64,000 bases of DNA from Sporosarcina sp. Marseille-Q4063 (GCF_018309085.1 NZ_CP070502.1:3343001-3407000), one strand, 5' to 3'; positions 25,627-35,064 are shown, counted from the first letter of the stretch. Made by a program: numbers and translations. The notes: generated from the sequence alone by a model not told the origin.

Positions 25627-26916
25627 ATGAAGAAAATATTTATGTTACTTTTTATGAGTATATTATTGGTAGCTTGTTCTTCAACAACCGGTTCCAGTGG
25701 GAGTGGAAGTAAGGGTGGAAACGAAGACGTTGATGAAGTTACAGCTTGGGCATGGGATCCGAAATTTAATATTGCTGCGTTAGAAATTGCAAAAGAAGCT
25801 TATAAAGATGAAAATCCAGACTTGAATATCAATGTTATTGAAAATGCGCAAGATGATATTGTTCAAAAGTTAAATACAGCATTAGGTTCAGGTACAACAA
25901 AAGGATTACCTAATATTGTTTTAATTGAAGATTATCGTGCACAAAGTTTTTTACAGTCCTTTCCGGACTCGTTTTATGAATTGACCGATTCATTTAATGC
26001 ATCAGACTTTGCTGAGTATAAAATTGCACCAACAAGTTTTGATGGTAAAAACTATGGTGTTCCATTTGATACTGGTGTAACTGGGTTGTATGTTCGTACT
26101 GATTACTTAGAGGAAGCTGGTTATTCAGTAGAAGACTTGGAAGACATTGACTGGAAAGAATATATAGAGATCGGGAAGAAAGTAAAAGAGGTTACAGGGA
26201 AGACCTTCCTTACGATTGATCCTAATGATCTTGGTCTCATCCGAATCATGATTCAATCCGCAGGCACTTGGTATGTGAAAGAAGATGGTGTAACTCCAGA
26301 CCTCGCAGATAATGCAGCACTAAAAGAGGCATTTGAAGTTTATAAAGAAATGATAGATACAGGAATCTTAAAGCCCCACTCCGGTTGGAGCCAGTTATTA
26401 ACAGGTTTTAATAGTGGCGATGTTGTTACTGTACCGACAGGAAATTGGATTACACCTTCCGTAAAGGCTGAGGAATCTCAATCCGAAAACTGGGCAATCG
26501 TTCCAATCCCTAAATTAAGTGTCCCTGGTTCGGTAAATGCTTCAAATTTAGGAGGAAGCTCATGGTATGTGCTAAACATTCCAGGTGCGGAGCAAGCAGC
26601 AGATTTCTTAGGTAAAACATTTGGTTCTAATGTTGAGATGTATGAAAAACTTGTAAGTGACGTTGGCGCAATTGGTACGTATATACCTGCATCAGAAAAT
26701 GATGCTTATGCCAAAGAAGATGAGTTCTTTGGTGGACAGAAAATAGTTGCGGACTTTGCAACATGGATGGAAGAAATACCAAGTGTTAACTACGGCATGC
26801 ACACTTATGGAATTGACGATATTATTACTGTTGAAATGCAAAACTATTTAAATGGAAAAGATATTGATGATGTATTGAATGACGCTCAGAAACAGGCAGA
26901 AGCACAGTTTAATTAA
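25627..26916 (+). CDS. ABC importer sugar-binding lipoprotein (family 1), YesMN-linked
   Basis: The 429-residue lipoprotein binds a sugar outside the cell and hands it to the permease pair. The ATG at 25627 follows GGGGGAAA; the open-frame start at 25612 overlaps that site. The signal peptide ends in lipobox LLVAC with the lipidated C17, followed by a Ser/Gly linker. The mature part has the MalE-like fold marks 'AWAWDPKFNIAALEIAKEAY' (~44-63) and 'VPFDTGVTGLYVRTDYL' (~140-156). The family is clear, but the ligand is not visible. Preceded by a cre box and followed by a large hairpin. Confidence 0.93.
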   Translation: MKKIFMLLFMSILLVACSSTTGSSGSGSKGGNEDVDEVTAWAWDPKFNIAALEIAKEAYKDENPDLNINVIENAQDDIVQKLNTALGSGTTKGLPNIVLIEDYRAQSFLQSFPDSFYELTDSFNASDFAEYKIAPTSFDGKNYGVPFDTGVTGLYVRTDYLEEAGYSVEDLEDIDWKEYIEIGKKVKEVTGKTFLTIDPNDLGLIRIMIQSAGTWYVKEDGVTPDLADNAALKEAFEVYKEMIDTGILKPHSGWSQLLTGFNSGDVVTVPTGNWITPSVKAEESQSENWAIVPIPKLSVPGSVNASNLGGSSWYVLNIPGAEQAADFLGKTFGSNVEMYEKLVSDVGAIGTYIPASENDAYAKEDEFFGGQKIVADFATWMEEIPSVNYGMHTYGIDDIITVEMQNYLNGKDIDDVLNDAQKQAEAQFN

Positions 26917-26935
26917 TAGGTGAAAAATAGATAAG

Positions 26936-27000
26936 CCTTAAGCAATTGATTGCTGACGAGATCCAATTTAAAACGATCTGATTGGATCAATTGTTTAAGG
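26936..27000 (+). promoter_or_regulatory. Large intercistronic stem-loop after the binding-protein gene
   Basis: CCTTAAGCAATTGA (26936-26949) pairs with TCAATTGTTTAAGG (26987-27000) with minor mismatches, and inside it GATCCAAT (26960-26967) pairs with ATTGGATC (26981-26988). No strong U-tract follows. It probably stabilises the upstream mRNA or lowers readthrough, giving more binding protein than permease. Confidence 0.65.
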
Positions 27001-27030
27001 TTCTTATTAAAATTAAGGAAGTGAGTTAAA

Positions 27031-27903
27031 GTGAACGGTAGAACTAAAACCAACTGGCTTGGATGGACGTTTGTTGGAATTTCAACCATCATGATTAGTA
27101 TATTTTACTTTTATCCAATGATTCAAGCATTTATTCTTTCATTTCAATCGGGATCAGGAACAAATCTAAGTTTTGTTGGACTAGATAACTATAAGCGTGT
27201 CTTTACCGATCCGACATTTATTGCTGCTTTTAAAAACACATTTATTTATCTGTTAGTACAAGTTCCTATGATGATACTTTTAGGGTTGTTTTTATCCGTT
27301 CTCTTAAATGATCCTAAATTAAGGTTTAAAAGTTTATTCCGTATCGCAATATTTTTACCTTGTGTTACATCGCTTGTTGCATACTCGGTTATCTTTAAAG
27401 ACTTATTCGCGGTTAATGGACTCATAAACAAACTTCTATTACAATTTTCAATTGTACCGGAAGCCATTAATTGGTTAGCAGATCCATTTTGGGCGAAAGT
27501 CACGATTATAATTGCGATTACATGGAGATGGACAGGATATAATATGATATTTTATCTATCAGGCTTACAAAATATTGATCAATCCATATATGAAGCTGCA
27601 AAAATCGATGGTGCATCTTCATTTCAACAATTTTTCAAAATTACAATCCCAATGTTAAAACCCATTATTTTATTTACATCAATTACATCAACAATAGGAA
27701 CGTTACAGATATTTGATGAAGTAATGAACATTACGAGGGGTGGTCCAGGCAATTCGACCACATCCATTTCTCAATACATATATAATCTTTCCTTTAAGTA
27801 TACACCGGACTTTGGCTATGCAGCGACGGTATCATACTTTGTCGTTATCGCTATTGTAATATTCGCGGCATTACAGTTTAAGTTAGCAGGTGATAAAAAA
27901 TGA
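27031..27903 (+). CDS. ABC sugar permease, MalF-type
   Basis: The 290-residue inner-membrane permease has six hydrophobic segments. The EAA loop 'YEAAKIDGASSFQQFFKITI' (~189-208) contacts the ATPase. The GTG start at 27031 has AAGGAAGTGAG upstream. It pairs with the next gene, which it overlaps by four bases (ATGA). No ATPase gene is present in this operon, so a shared MsmX-type ATPase encoded elsewhere is expected. Confidence 0.93.
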   Translation: MNGRTKTNWLGWTFVGISTIMISIFYFYPMIQAFILSFQSGSGTNLSFVGLDNYKRVFTDPTFIAAFKNTFIYLLVQVPMMILLGLFLSVLLNDPKLRFKSLFRIAIFLPCVTSLVAYSVIFKDLFAVNGLINKLLLQFSIVPEAINWLADPFWAKVTIIIAITWRWTGYNMIFYLSGLQNIDQSIYEAAKIDGASSFQQFFKITIPMLKPIILFTSITSTIGTLQIFDEVMNITRGGPGNSTTSISQYIYNLSFKYTPDFGYAATVSYFVVIAIVIFAALQFKLAGDKK

Positions 27904-28724
27904 AGAAAATAAAAAGGATATTTACATATCTCTTCTTAACATTCGCGGCGATAATTTCTATATTCCCATTTTTTTGGATGATTGTCAGTGCAACAAATAA
28001 ATCGATTGATGTGTCTAAAGGGAAGTTAATTCCCGGAAGTCATTTAATTGAAAATCTTAAAAATTTAATTGAAACTGTTGATATTGCTCCTGCACTGACA
28101 AATTCAGCAATTATCTCGGTGTCAACAACAATCTTGTCCTTGATAATCGCTTCGTTGGCTGGCTATGCTTTTGAGATATACAGTAGTAAGAAAAAAGATA
28201 TTGTATTTAACATATTACTGATTTCAATGATGATTCCATTTGCAGCATTGATGGTACCGTTATACCGAATGTTCGGTTCAATATCTACGGTGGCACCATT
28301 CATAGGAATGGACACATTAACAGCTGTGATGCTACCAACATTAACAACCGCATTTCTTATTTTCTTTTTCAGGCAAAACACTAAGATGTTTGCAAAGGAA
28401 TTGGTTGAAGCAGGCAGAATAGATGGTTTGAGTGAACTGGGTATATTCTTCCGTATTTATATGCCAACAATGAAAACGACGTATGCAGCTGCAGCTATCA
28501 TTACATTTATGAATAGCTGGAATAATTACTTGTGGCCACTGGTTGTTTTACAATCACCTGAAAAACAAACAATCCCGTTACTAATATCAAACCTGGGTTC
28601 AAGTTATGCACCTGATTATGGTGTAATTATGTTAACAATTGTAATTGCGACATTACCGACGGCACTGATCTTTTTCCTAATGCAGAGACACTTTGTGGCT
28701 GGAATGATGGGATCAGTGAAGTAA
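27900..28724 (+). CDS. ABC sugar permease, MalG-type
   Basis: The 274-residue permease with six membrane segments has the EAA loop 'VEAGRIDGLSELGIFFRIYM' (~170-189) and the usual C-terminal 'QRHFVAGMMGSVK' ending of MalG-type proteins. Coupled to the preceding MalF-type gene. Together with the lipoprotein at 25627 they form the first importer of the island. Confidence 0.93.
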   Translation: MKKIKRIFTYLFLTFAAIISIFPFFWMIVSATNKSIDVSKGKLIPGSHLIENLKNLIETVDIAPALTNSAIISVSTTILSLIIASLAGYAFEIYSSKKKDIVFNILLISMMIPFAALMVPLYRMFGSISTVAPFIGMDTLTAVMLPTLTTAFLIFFFRQNTKMFAKELVEAGRIDGLSELGIFFRIYMPTMKTTYAAAAIITFMNSWNNYLWPLVVLQSPEKQTIPLLISNLGSSYAPDYGVIMLTIVIATLPTALIFFLMQRHFVAGMMGSVK

Positions 28725-28790
28725 TCAATTTAGTTATTTAAGTGTCTGCTTAATAGCTTCAAAATCAAATAAAAAAAGGGGAACAAACAA

Positions 28791-29561
28791 ATGAAAAGTA
28801 CACCAATTGCTCTTCAAATGTATTCATTACGAGATGAAAGTGAGAAAGATTTTATTGGCACATTAAAAAAAGTATCTGATATGGGTTATGACGGAATCGA
28901 ATTTGCAGGCTATGGGGGATTAGCTGCAGATGTATTGAAAAAGGAATTGGATGAGCTCGGTTTAAAAGCAGCATCTAGCCACATTCCACTTACTACATTA
29001 GAGCAAGAACAAGAATTGGAAGAAATAATTAGCTATCAGCATGTTTTAGGTTGTAAAAACATTGTTTGTCCTTATCTTCCGCCGGAAAGGCAAAAAAAAG
29101 ATGACTATTACAATCTGCTTCCAATCTTAAACAAGATCGGAAAGCGGTGTTTTGAGGAAGGCATAAATTTCTCCTATCATAATCATGACTTTGAATTAAT
29201 TCAATTGGATAACGGAAAAAAACCACTTGAATTATTACTAGAAGAAACAAATCCAGAATGGGTTCAAACAGAATTTGATGTTTATTGGTTAACAAAAGCT
29301 GGCGAGAATCCGGTCGAGTGGATTGAACGTTATCATAATAGGACTCCATTAATTCATTTGAAAGATATGACTACTGATGGTGAACAGTTTTTTGCAGAAT
29401 TGGGTACTGGTGGAGTAGATATTGACGGGGTTTTAACACAAGGAAGCAAGTCAAACGTTGAGTGGTGGGTAATAGAACAAGATCAAAGCAGACGGACTCC
29501 GCTGGAAAGTGTCAAGATTAGCCTTGATTATTTAAAACAGAAGCTTTCAACAAGCACTTAA
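28791..29561 (+). CDS. Sugar phosphate isomerase/epimerase-like TIM barrel (IolE/IolI fold)
   Basis: The 256-residue AP-endonuclease-2-fold protein starts 'IALQMYSLRDESEKDF' (~5-20). Metal-ligand patterns are 'SYHNHDFEL' (~126), 'QTEFDVYWLTKAGE' (~161) and 'LIHLKDMTTDG' (~188). Members act as isomerases, epimerases, dehydratases or 3-keto-glycoside lyases on small sugars in the cytosol. The motif set resembles the gene at 59475-60239 (HNHDFE, HLKDMTTDG), a more distant paralogue. It follows the importer by 66 nt, so it likely processes the imported sugar together with the Gfo/Idh enzyme downstream. Confidence 0.9.
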   Translation: MKSTPIALQMYSLRDESEKDFIGTLKKVSDMGYDGIEFAGYGGLAADVLKKELDELGLKAASSHIPLTTLEQEQELEEIISYQHVLGCKNIVCPYLPPERQKKDDYYNLLPILNKIGKRCFEEGINFSYHNHDFELIQLDNGKKPLELLLEETNPEWVQTEFDVYWLTKAGENPVEWIERYHNRTPLIHLKDMTTDGEQFFAELGTGGVDIDGVLTQGSKSNVEWWVIEQDQSRRTPLESVKISLDYLKQKLSTST

Positions 29562-29656
29562 ATCTCATGAATTAGGGATTAGCCAATTGTCGCAAATGAC
29601 GTGAGGGCATATACATTACCTGAAAAGCCATTAGTAATTTTGAGGAGGAAATTATG

Positions 29657-30682
29657 ATGAGTAAATTAAAAATAGGTGTAATAGGATGCGGGAGTATTGC
29701 TAAATTGCGCCATCTTCCAGAATATGCTGCGAATAATGAGGTTGAAATTGTTGCGGTGTGTGACATTGTTGAGGAACGTGTAAAAGAAACAGCAGCAATG
29801 TATCATGCCAAAGCATATACCAATTATGAAGAATTGCTGCTTGATGAAAGTATTGATGCTATCAGTGTTTGTTTACCAAACTACTTACATGCAACTGTTT
29901 CCATTGCTGCGTCAAATGCTGGAAAACATGTTTTATGTGAAAAACCAATGGCAACTTCACGCGATGAAGCGGAACGGATGATTGAAGCTGCAAGTAAAAA
30001 TAATAAAAAACTAATGATTGGTCATAACCAACGTTTTGTGCCTTCTCATGAAAAAGCAAGACAACTCATTGCAAATGGGGAACTCGGCAAGATTTATAGT
30101 TTCCGCACTGCATTTGGTCATTCAGGACCAGAAAGTTGGAGCGTTGATGGTCGTAACAGTTGGTTCTTTAATAAAGAAGAAGCCTTTATTGGTGCCATGG
30201 GTGACTTAGGCGTACATAAAACAGATTTAATGCGCTATCTACTGGATGAAGAATTCCAAGAGGTTGCTGGATTTGTCGAAACAAATGCCAAAAAAGATAC
30301 AGAAGTTGATGATAACGCTGTTTGTGTCTTAAAGACTGAATCAGGTATTATCGGTACATTAGCCGCAAGTTGGGCATATAGTCCAAACTCGGACAATTCG
30401 ACAGTTATTTACGGAGAGAAAGCGATTCTTCGGTTGGAAGACGATCCAAAGTACTCATTAATCGCGCAATATACAAATGGAGAAGTTGTTAAGTATGAAT
30501 TGGGTGCTATCCAATCAAATGAAGAAGGTGGACAACATACTTCACATGTTATTGATCATTTTGTATCCGCAATTGTGAATGACACAGAAGTGGCAATTTC
30601 CGGCGAAGAGGGTATGAAGTCACTGGAAGTCGTCCTAGCGGCACTAGAATCCAATCAAAATAAAACGATTGTAAGAATCTGA
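29657..30682 (+). CDS. Gfo/Idh/MocA dehydrogenase, copy 1 of a duplicated pair
   Basis: The 341-residue dehydrogenase has the Rossmann start 'KIGVIGCGSIAKLRHLPEY' (~5-23) and 'HVLCEKPMATSRDEA' (~92-106). 'MGDLGVHKTDLMRYLL' (~180-195) holds the conserved Asp and His of the active site. Two ATGs (29654, 29657) are adjacent; GAGGAGG at 29641-29647 favours the second. It matches the gene at 39998-41020 along its entire length (roughly three quarters identical by eye). Both copies are followed directly by nearly identical TIM-barrel genes. The expected reaction is NAD-dependent oxidation of a sugar ring hydroxyl. Confidence 0.92.
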   Translation: MSKLKIGVIGCGSIAKLRHLPEYAANNEVEIVAVCDIVEERVKETAAMYHAKAYTNYEELLLDESIDAISVCLPNYLHATVSIAASNAGKHVLCEKPMATSRDEAERMIEAASKNNKKLMIGHNQRFVPSHEKARQLIANGELGKIYSFRTAFGHSGPESWSVDGRNSWFFNKEEAFIGAMGDLGVHKTDLMRYLLDEEFQEVAGFVETNAKKDTEVDDNAVCVLKTESGIIGTLAASWAYSPNSDNSTVIYGEKAILRLEDDPKYSLIAQYTNGEVVKYELGAIQSNEEGGQHTSHVIDHFVSAIVNDTEVAISGEEGMKSLEVVLAALESNQNKTIVRI

Positions 30683-30711
30683 ATCAATGAATTTAATTGG
30701 AGGGAAACATC

Positions 30712-31680
30712 TTGAAACTCGGTGTATTTGCAGTATTATTTTCACAAAAGCCATTTGAAGAGATGCTCGACTATGTCCAATCAGCTGGACTTCAAGCAGT
30801 AGAAATCGGGACAGGTGGCAATCCAGGAAATGCCCATTGTAACGTAGATGAATTACTTGCCAGCGAAGACAAGCGTAAAGAATACTTGGATAAAATCCAT
30901 TCACGCGGATTAACAATTAGCGCATTTAGCTGTCATGATAACCCGGTTTCACCAAATAAACAAGTCGCTCAAAATGCGCATGAAACCTTTGTCAAAACGG
31001 TTAAACTAGCGCAGTTATTGGATGTGCCTGTTGTGAACACATTCTCGGGAACCCCTGGATCACATGAGGGCTCGAAACATTCGAACTGGCCGATATCACC
31101 GTGGCCATCGGAGTATTCGGATATTTATAACTGGCAATGGGAAGAAAAACTAATTCCGTACTGGAAAGAACAAGGGAAGTTTGCAGAAGATCACGGTGTG
31201 AAAATCGGGATTGAACTTCACGGCGGATTTTCAGTCCACACACCTTATACGCTGTTGAAACTAAGAAATGCAACTTCAAAAGCAATCGGGGCGAACCTTG
31301 ATCCAAGCCATCTTTGGTGGCAAGGGATTGATCCAGTCGCCGCAATTAAGATTCTAGGAAAAGAAAATGCGATTCACCATTTCCACGCAAAAGATACTTT
31401 TATTGACCAGGATAATGTGAACATGCACGGATTAACGGACATGCAACCTTACGGCGATGTGCAATCGCGTGCATGGACTTTTAGGTCGGTCGGATGTGGA
31501 CATAGTATCCAAGAGTGGTCGGATATGATGAGTGCTTTACGAACATATGGCTATGATTATGTTGTTAGCATTGAACATGAAGATCCATTAATGTCGGTAG
31601 ATGAAGGATTTTCACGTGCAGTGACAAATTTGAAATCGGTCCTAATTAAGGAACAGCCTGCTGATATGTGGTGGGTTTAA
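30712..31680 (+). CDS. Sugar phosphate isomerase/epimerase-like TIM barrel, copy 1 of a duplicated pair
   Basis: The 322-residue protein starts at TTG (30712). GGAGGGA upstream and the exact N-terminal match with the paralogue at 41042 (MKLGVFAVLF) decide this. It has 'GIELHGGFSVHTPY' (~165), 'GANLDPSHLWWQG' (~190) and 'AIHHFHAKDT' (~212), which supply the His/Asp/Glu metal site of the AP-endonuclease-2 fold. The two copies look over 90% identical in protein. Coupled to the preceding Gfo/Idh gene; together they could oxidise a sugar and then isomerise or eliminate from the keto form. A strong terminator follows. Confidence 0.92.
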   Translation: MKLGVFAVLFSQKPFEEMLDYVQSAGLQAVEIGTGGNPGNAHCNVDELLASEDKRKEYLDKIHSRGLTISAFSCHDNPVSPNKQVAQNAHETFVKTVKLAQLLDVPVVNTFSGTPGSHEGSKHSNWPISPWPSEYSDIYNWQWEEKLIPYWKEQGKFAEDHGVKIGIELHGGFSVHTPYTLLKLRNATSKAIGANLDPSHLWWQGIDPVAAIKILGKENAIHHFHAKDTFIDQDNVNMHGLTDMQPYGDVQSRAWTFRSVGCGHSIQEWSDMMSALRTYGYDYVVSIEHEDPLMSVDEGFSRAVTNLKSVLIKEQPADMWWV

Positions 31681-31692
31681 AACATAAAAGTG

Positions 31693-31735
31693 GTTGTGAC
31701 ATATGAAGGTCTAACTCATATGTCACAACTTTTTT
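31693..31735 (+). terminator. Strong intrinsic terminator
   Basis: GTTGTGACATATGA (31693-31706) pairs perfectly over 14 bp with TCATATGTCACAAC (31716-31729), followed by TTTTTT. It separates copy 1 of the pair from the next Gfo/Idh gene. Confidence 0.93.
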
Positions 31736-31764
31736 CGTCTTTAAATCACAAAAGGGGATATGAA

Positions 31765-32868
31765 ATGAGTAAAATAAAAGTAGGTATAATTGGTTGCGGA
31801 CATATTAGTTCTATCTATATGAAGAATCTCCCTACATTTGATCATCTTGAACTTGTGGCTTGTGCAGATTTAGATATAAATAAAGCATATATTCAGGCAG
31901 AAAAGTATCAAATTCCGGGAGTTTATACTGTGAAAAATTTGTTGGAGAGCGATAATATAGATTTAATTATCAATTTAACAGTTCCCAAAGCACATGCCGC
32001 AGTGGCAATCGAAGCCCTTAGAAATGGTAAGCATGTATATGGAGAGAAGCCATTGGCTGTCACGCGAGAAGAAGGAAAAATGATTTTAGCAGTCGCAAAA
32101 GAAACAGGATTACTCGTAGGAAGTTCCCCTGACACATTTTTAGGTGCAGGCATCCAAACTGCTATTCACTTAATCGAAAGTGGGGAAATCGGTGTTCCTA
32201 TAGGTGCTTCCGCGTTTATGATTGGACGTGGTCCGGAACATTGGCATCCAGATCCTGCGTTTTTTTATGAACAAGGTGGTGGTCCAATGTTTGATATGGG
32301 TCCTTATTATTTAACTGCACTAATTGCCTTATTAGGACCTATTAAACGACTTTCTGGATTAGCTAGGATTAGTTATCCAGAAAGAACTGTTTTGAGCACA
32401 CCAAAGGCTGGAGCGAAAATTACGGTAACTACTCCAACGCATATTTCAGGCACACTTGATTTTGTTTCTGGGGCAATAGGAAACCTAACGACAAGTTTTG
32501 ATGCTTTTGGTGGTACGTCACTTCCCTCAATTGAGATATACGGGAGTAAGGGGACTTTACTTGTACCGGATCCGAATACGTTTGGTGGAACTGTTCGACT
32601 TCGAAAACGGGATGAAGAAGAATTTATTGATATTGAATTAACACATAATCACAATGAAAACAGTCGTGGAATTGGCGTTGCTGATATGGCAAAGGCTATT
32701 ATAAGTGGGGATCCTTACAGAGCGAATGGGGAACTTGCTTATCACGTGTTGGAAGCCATGCATGGTTTTCATGATTCATCTGAAAATGGATTATTTTATC
32801 AAATGCAAAGTACCTGTACTAAACCTGAACCTTTACCTGTTAACAATCGTTTTACAACTGAAAAGTGA
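31765..32868 (+). CDS. Gfo/Idh/MocA family dehydrogenase (divergent member)
   Basis: The 367-residue dehydrogenase has the Rossmann loop 'KVGIIGCGHISSIYMKNLP' (~5-23), 'HVYGEKPLAVTREE' (~93-106) and 'GGGPMFDMGPYYLTALIALL' (~170-189) in the C-terminal substrate domain. AAAGGGG fits the ATG at 31765; the earlier frame start lies inside the terminator hairpin. It is clearly distinct from the duplicated Gfo/Idh pair. Transcription depends on readthrough or a promoter within the 84-nt gap. The substrate is probably a sugar or glycoside. Confidence 0.9.
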   Translation: MSKIKVGIIGCGHISSIYMKNLPTFDHLELVACADLDINKAYIQAEKYQIPGVYTVKNLLESDNIDLIINLTVPKAHAAVAIEALRNGKHVYGEKPLAVTREEGKMILAVAKETGLLVGSSPDTFLGAGIQTAIHLIESGEIGVPIGASAFMIGRGPEHWHPDPAFFYEQGGGPMFDMGPYYLTALIALLGPIKRLSGLARISYPERTVLSTPKAGAKITVTTPTHISGTLDFVSGAIGNLTTSFDAFGGTSLPSIEIYGSKGTLLVPDPNTFGGTVRLRKRDEEEFIDIELTHNHNENSRGIGVADMAKAIISGDPYRANGELAYHVLEAMHGFHDSSENGLFYQMQSTCTKPEPLPVNNRFTTEK

Positions 32869-33061
32869 AATATAAACAATAAATATTGATAGTTATTGAA
32901 AATAACATATATGACGGCTAATAATCGGCGAATTATGTTTTGTAAAGACGCTTTATATAGAAGTAACTACATTTAACATAACAGGATGATTGATTTGCTA
33001 GTGGCTAGAAGTAAAGGCTTATGCTACAGTTAGTTCGAATATAAACAATGGGGGAGTATCT

Positions 33062-33952
33062 ATGAACGTATTAGCGATTGATATCGGCGGGACATCTGTT
33101 AAATTATGTATAGCCGATGAAAAAGGAACTGTTACGCAGTTTAAAGAAATTGAATCCGGGGCGTCAAAAGGCGGACCGTATCTCGTTGAAAATCTGATTG
33201 AAGTCATTTCAGCAAACTACACAGACTTTGAAGCAATAGGAATCAGTACAGCGGGCCAAGTGAATAGTGAGGAAGGATCAATCATTTTTGCGAATGAAAA
33301 CTTTCCGGGTTACACAGGCATGAATTTGAGAGAGATTTTTGGAGGAAAATTCAATGTACCGGTGAAAATTGAGAACGATGTGAACGCCGCGGCATTAGGC
33401 GAAAAACACTTCGGTGCAGGACAAAAATTTGATGATTTTTTATGTCTTACATACGGAACAGGAATCGGCGGCGCAATCGTCATTAACTCGGAAGTTTACA
33501 AAGGCGCGAACGGCAGCGCGGCTGAAGTCGGCCACATCGTTGCACATCAAGGCGGCATCAAGTGTAACTGTGGGTGTATCGGCTGTTATGAAATGTACGG
33601 ATCAACAACAGCTTTAGTGAAAAACGCGCTTGAAGTCGACTCACAATATGTAAATGGCCGCAAGATTTTTGAAGGTCTAGAAAAAGGCGACGAAAAGTTG
33701 GAGAAAGTCCTACGTGATTGGGTTCTCGAAGTTTCATATGGCCTTGTTTCACTAACACACATTTTCAACCCACCAGCCATCATCATCGGCGGCGGTGTGA
33801 TGGAGCAAGAAAGTTTAGTCGAATTAGTGCGCGCTAAAGTTAAAGAATTAATCATCAGCAGCTTCACTAACGTAGAAATTTTGAAGGCTGAGCTTGGCAA
33901 TAAAGCGGGGTTACTAGGTGCGGCTTCACTGCATTTTACTAAAGTTAAGTGA
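33062..33952 (+). CDS. ROK family sugar kinase
   Basis: The 296-residue cytosolic kinase has the ATP-binding 'AIDIGGTSVKL' (~5-15) and catalytic Asp in 'IENDVNAAALGE' (~103-114). It also has 'TYGTGIGGAI' (~133), 'AEVGHIV' (~157) and the ROK zinc motif 'CNCGCIGCYE' (~173-182). Length and motifs fit glucokinase, ManNAc kinase or similar ROK kinases; the sugar cannot be chosen from sequence. No DNA-binding N-terminus is present. Codon use here returns to a GC-richer style (GGC, GCG, CGC) shared with 33-42 kb. Followed by a palindromic intergenic repeat. Confidence 0.92.
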   Translation: MNVLAIDIGGTSVKLCIADEKGTVTQFKEIESGASKGGPYLVENLIEVISANYTDFEAIGISTAGQVNSEEGSIIFANENFPGYTGMNLREIFGGKFNVPVKIENDVNAAALGEKHFGAGQKFDDFLCLTYGTGIGGAIVINSEVYKGANGSAAEVGHIVAHQGGIKCNCGCIGCYEMYGSTTALVKNALEVDSQYVNGRKIFEGLEKGDEKLEKVLRDWVLEVSYGLVSLTHIFNPPAIIIGGGVMEQESLVELVRAKVKELIISSFTNVEILKAELGNKAGLLGAASLHFTKVK

Positions 33953-33991
33953 TGATTTCTATGAAAATTACCACATATATTGGAATCTACA

Positions 33992-34120
33992 GTTGATTGA
34001 AGTGTAGGGCGGCGACTCCAGCGGAATCAGCGAGACAGCCGAGACCCTGGACTGAGCGCAGCGAGGGAAGCGGCTCGGCGCTCGCCCGCAGGAACGCGTC
34101 CGCCCGAAACGGAAATCAAC
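33992..34120. repeat. 129-bp palindromic intergenic repeat of Bacillales type
   Basis: The element is bounded by GTTGATT (33992-33998) and AATCAAC (34114-34120). Inner arms GGGCGG (34007-34012)/CCGCCC (34100-34105) and a CCGAG/CTCGG pairing could form a cruciform or RNA hairpin. It is strikingly GC-rich against its AT-rich flanks. The form 'GGCGACTCCAGCGG...GCGGAAATCAAC' is one I recall as dispersed in Bacillaceae and Planococcaceae intergenic regions; its function is unknown to me. Confidence 0.75.
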
Positions 34121-34200
34121 GGTGTAGAAATAAATTCAAGTATCGGAAAAACTAATCATTTACAAACTTTTTATCACAAAAGCAGTAAAGGAGCACATCT

Positions 34201-34896
34201 ATGGATAACAATTCCGGATTCCTGGGCGCATTATACACGCTCAGTGAATGGATCATGAAATTTTCAATCACAAACTTACTTTGGATTCTATTTAATCTGC
34301 CAATCGTATATTTACTTATTACAATTTTATTCATGGAGCAACTGGATGCAGTATTCCTCTTATTGATTCCCGTCATAATATTACTGCCATTTGTATTCTT
34401 CCCGGCAACGACAGCAATGTTCGCGATGGTGCGAGATTGGATCATTAAAGACGAGGGAGTCAATCAGCTCATCAAAAAGTATTGGGGCTACTACAAAGAA
34501 AACTACAAACGAAGCGTTGGAAATGGATTTCTATTAACCGCTGCATGGGTCATCTGGGCGGCAGACGTCTATTACTTTTACGAGAAAAACACAACGATGA
34601 TGATTCTCTTTGTCATCATGGGAATTCTATTGCTCGTCTTTTCAATTAACCTGTTTTCGGTCACAGTTCATTTTCATTTGAAGTTTTCCACATCATTAAA
34701 AAATGCATTGCTTCTTACAATTGGAAGTCCTATTTTGTTTATCGCAGTGGCAATGAGTAGCGGGTTCGTCATCTATGTTAGCTTTAATGTTTTCCGATTC
34801 ATCATCCCATTTCTAACAGGGTCACTTATTGCATTTCTCTCATTCTCGGCATTTTATCGAAACTATTTAAAGCTTGTCGCTAAGAAGACTGAATAA
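34201..34896 (+). CDS. YesL/DUF624 family membrane protein
   Basis: The 231-residue protein has about five to six hydrophobic segments and the DUF624 signature 'FPATTAMFAMVRDWI' (~75-89), after 'ITNLLWILFNLPIVYLL' (~24-40). YesL proteins are found next to oligosaccharide ABC importers in Firmicutes; their function is not established. It is the first gene before the second importer of this island. AAAGGAGCACATCT precedes the ATG. Confidence 0.88.
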   Translation: MDNNSGFLGALYTLSEWIMKFSITNLLWILFNLPIVYLLITILFMEQLDAVFLLLIPVIILLPFVFFPATTAMFAMVRDWIIKDEGVNQLIKKYWGYYKENYKRSVGNGFLLTAAWVIWAADVYYFYEKNTTMMILFVIMGILLLVFSINLFSVTVHFHLKFSTSLKNALLLTIGSPILFIAVAMSSGFVIYVSFNVFRFIIPFLTGSLIAFLSFSAFYRNYLKLVAKKTE

Positions 34897-34957
34897 TAAT
34901 ATAAGAATTATGTTGCACGATTTAAATGTTCGTGTTACTCTAAAGGAGATTAATCTA

Positions 34958-34971
34958 TGCAAACGGTTTCA
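34958..34971. promoter_or_regulatory. LacI-family operator or cre box
   Basis: TGCAAACGGTTTCA is a near-palindrome that fits both the CcpA consensus (TGNAANCGNWNNCA) and LacI-family operators. It lies in the 168-nt gap before the second binding-protein gene. Related sites at 35025-35038 and 39203-39216 argue for the LacI protein encoded at 38152. Confidence 0.65.
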
Positions 34972-35024
34972 TGAAGGTTGCACACCGACTAATTGTTGGT
35001 CGAGCAAACTAATGATTCATTTTA

Positions 35025-35038
35025 TGCAACCGTATTCA
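35025..35038. promoter_or_regulatory. Second LacI-type operator half of a pair
   Basis: TGCAACCGTATTCA shares TGCAA-CG-TTCA spacing with the site 67 bp upstream. Two sites flanking the promoter region would permit looping by a LacI-family repressor. Confidence 0.45.
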
Positions 35039-35064
35039 TAGGAATGGAAAAGGGGAGATTATTA

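Noticed and set aside
29657..30682. Calling any of the Gfo/Idh genes iolG, or the TIM barrels iolE/iolI
   Set aside because: The fold is right, but I see no signature that separates inositol enzymes from other sugar enzymes, and the genes are not adjacent to iolBCJD.
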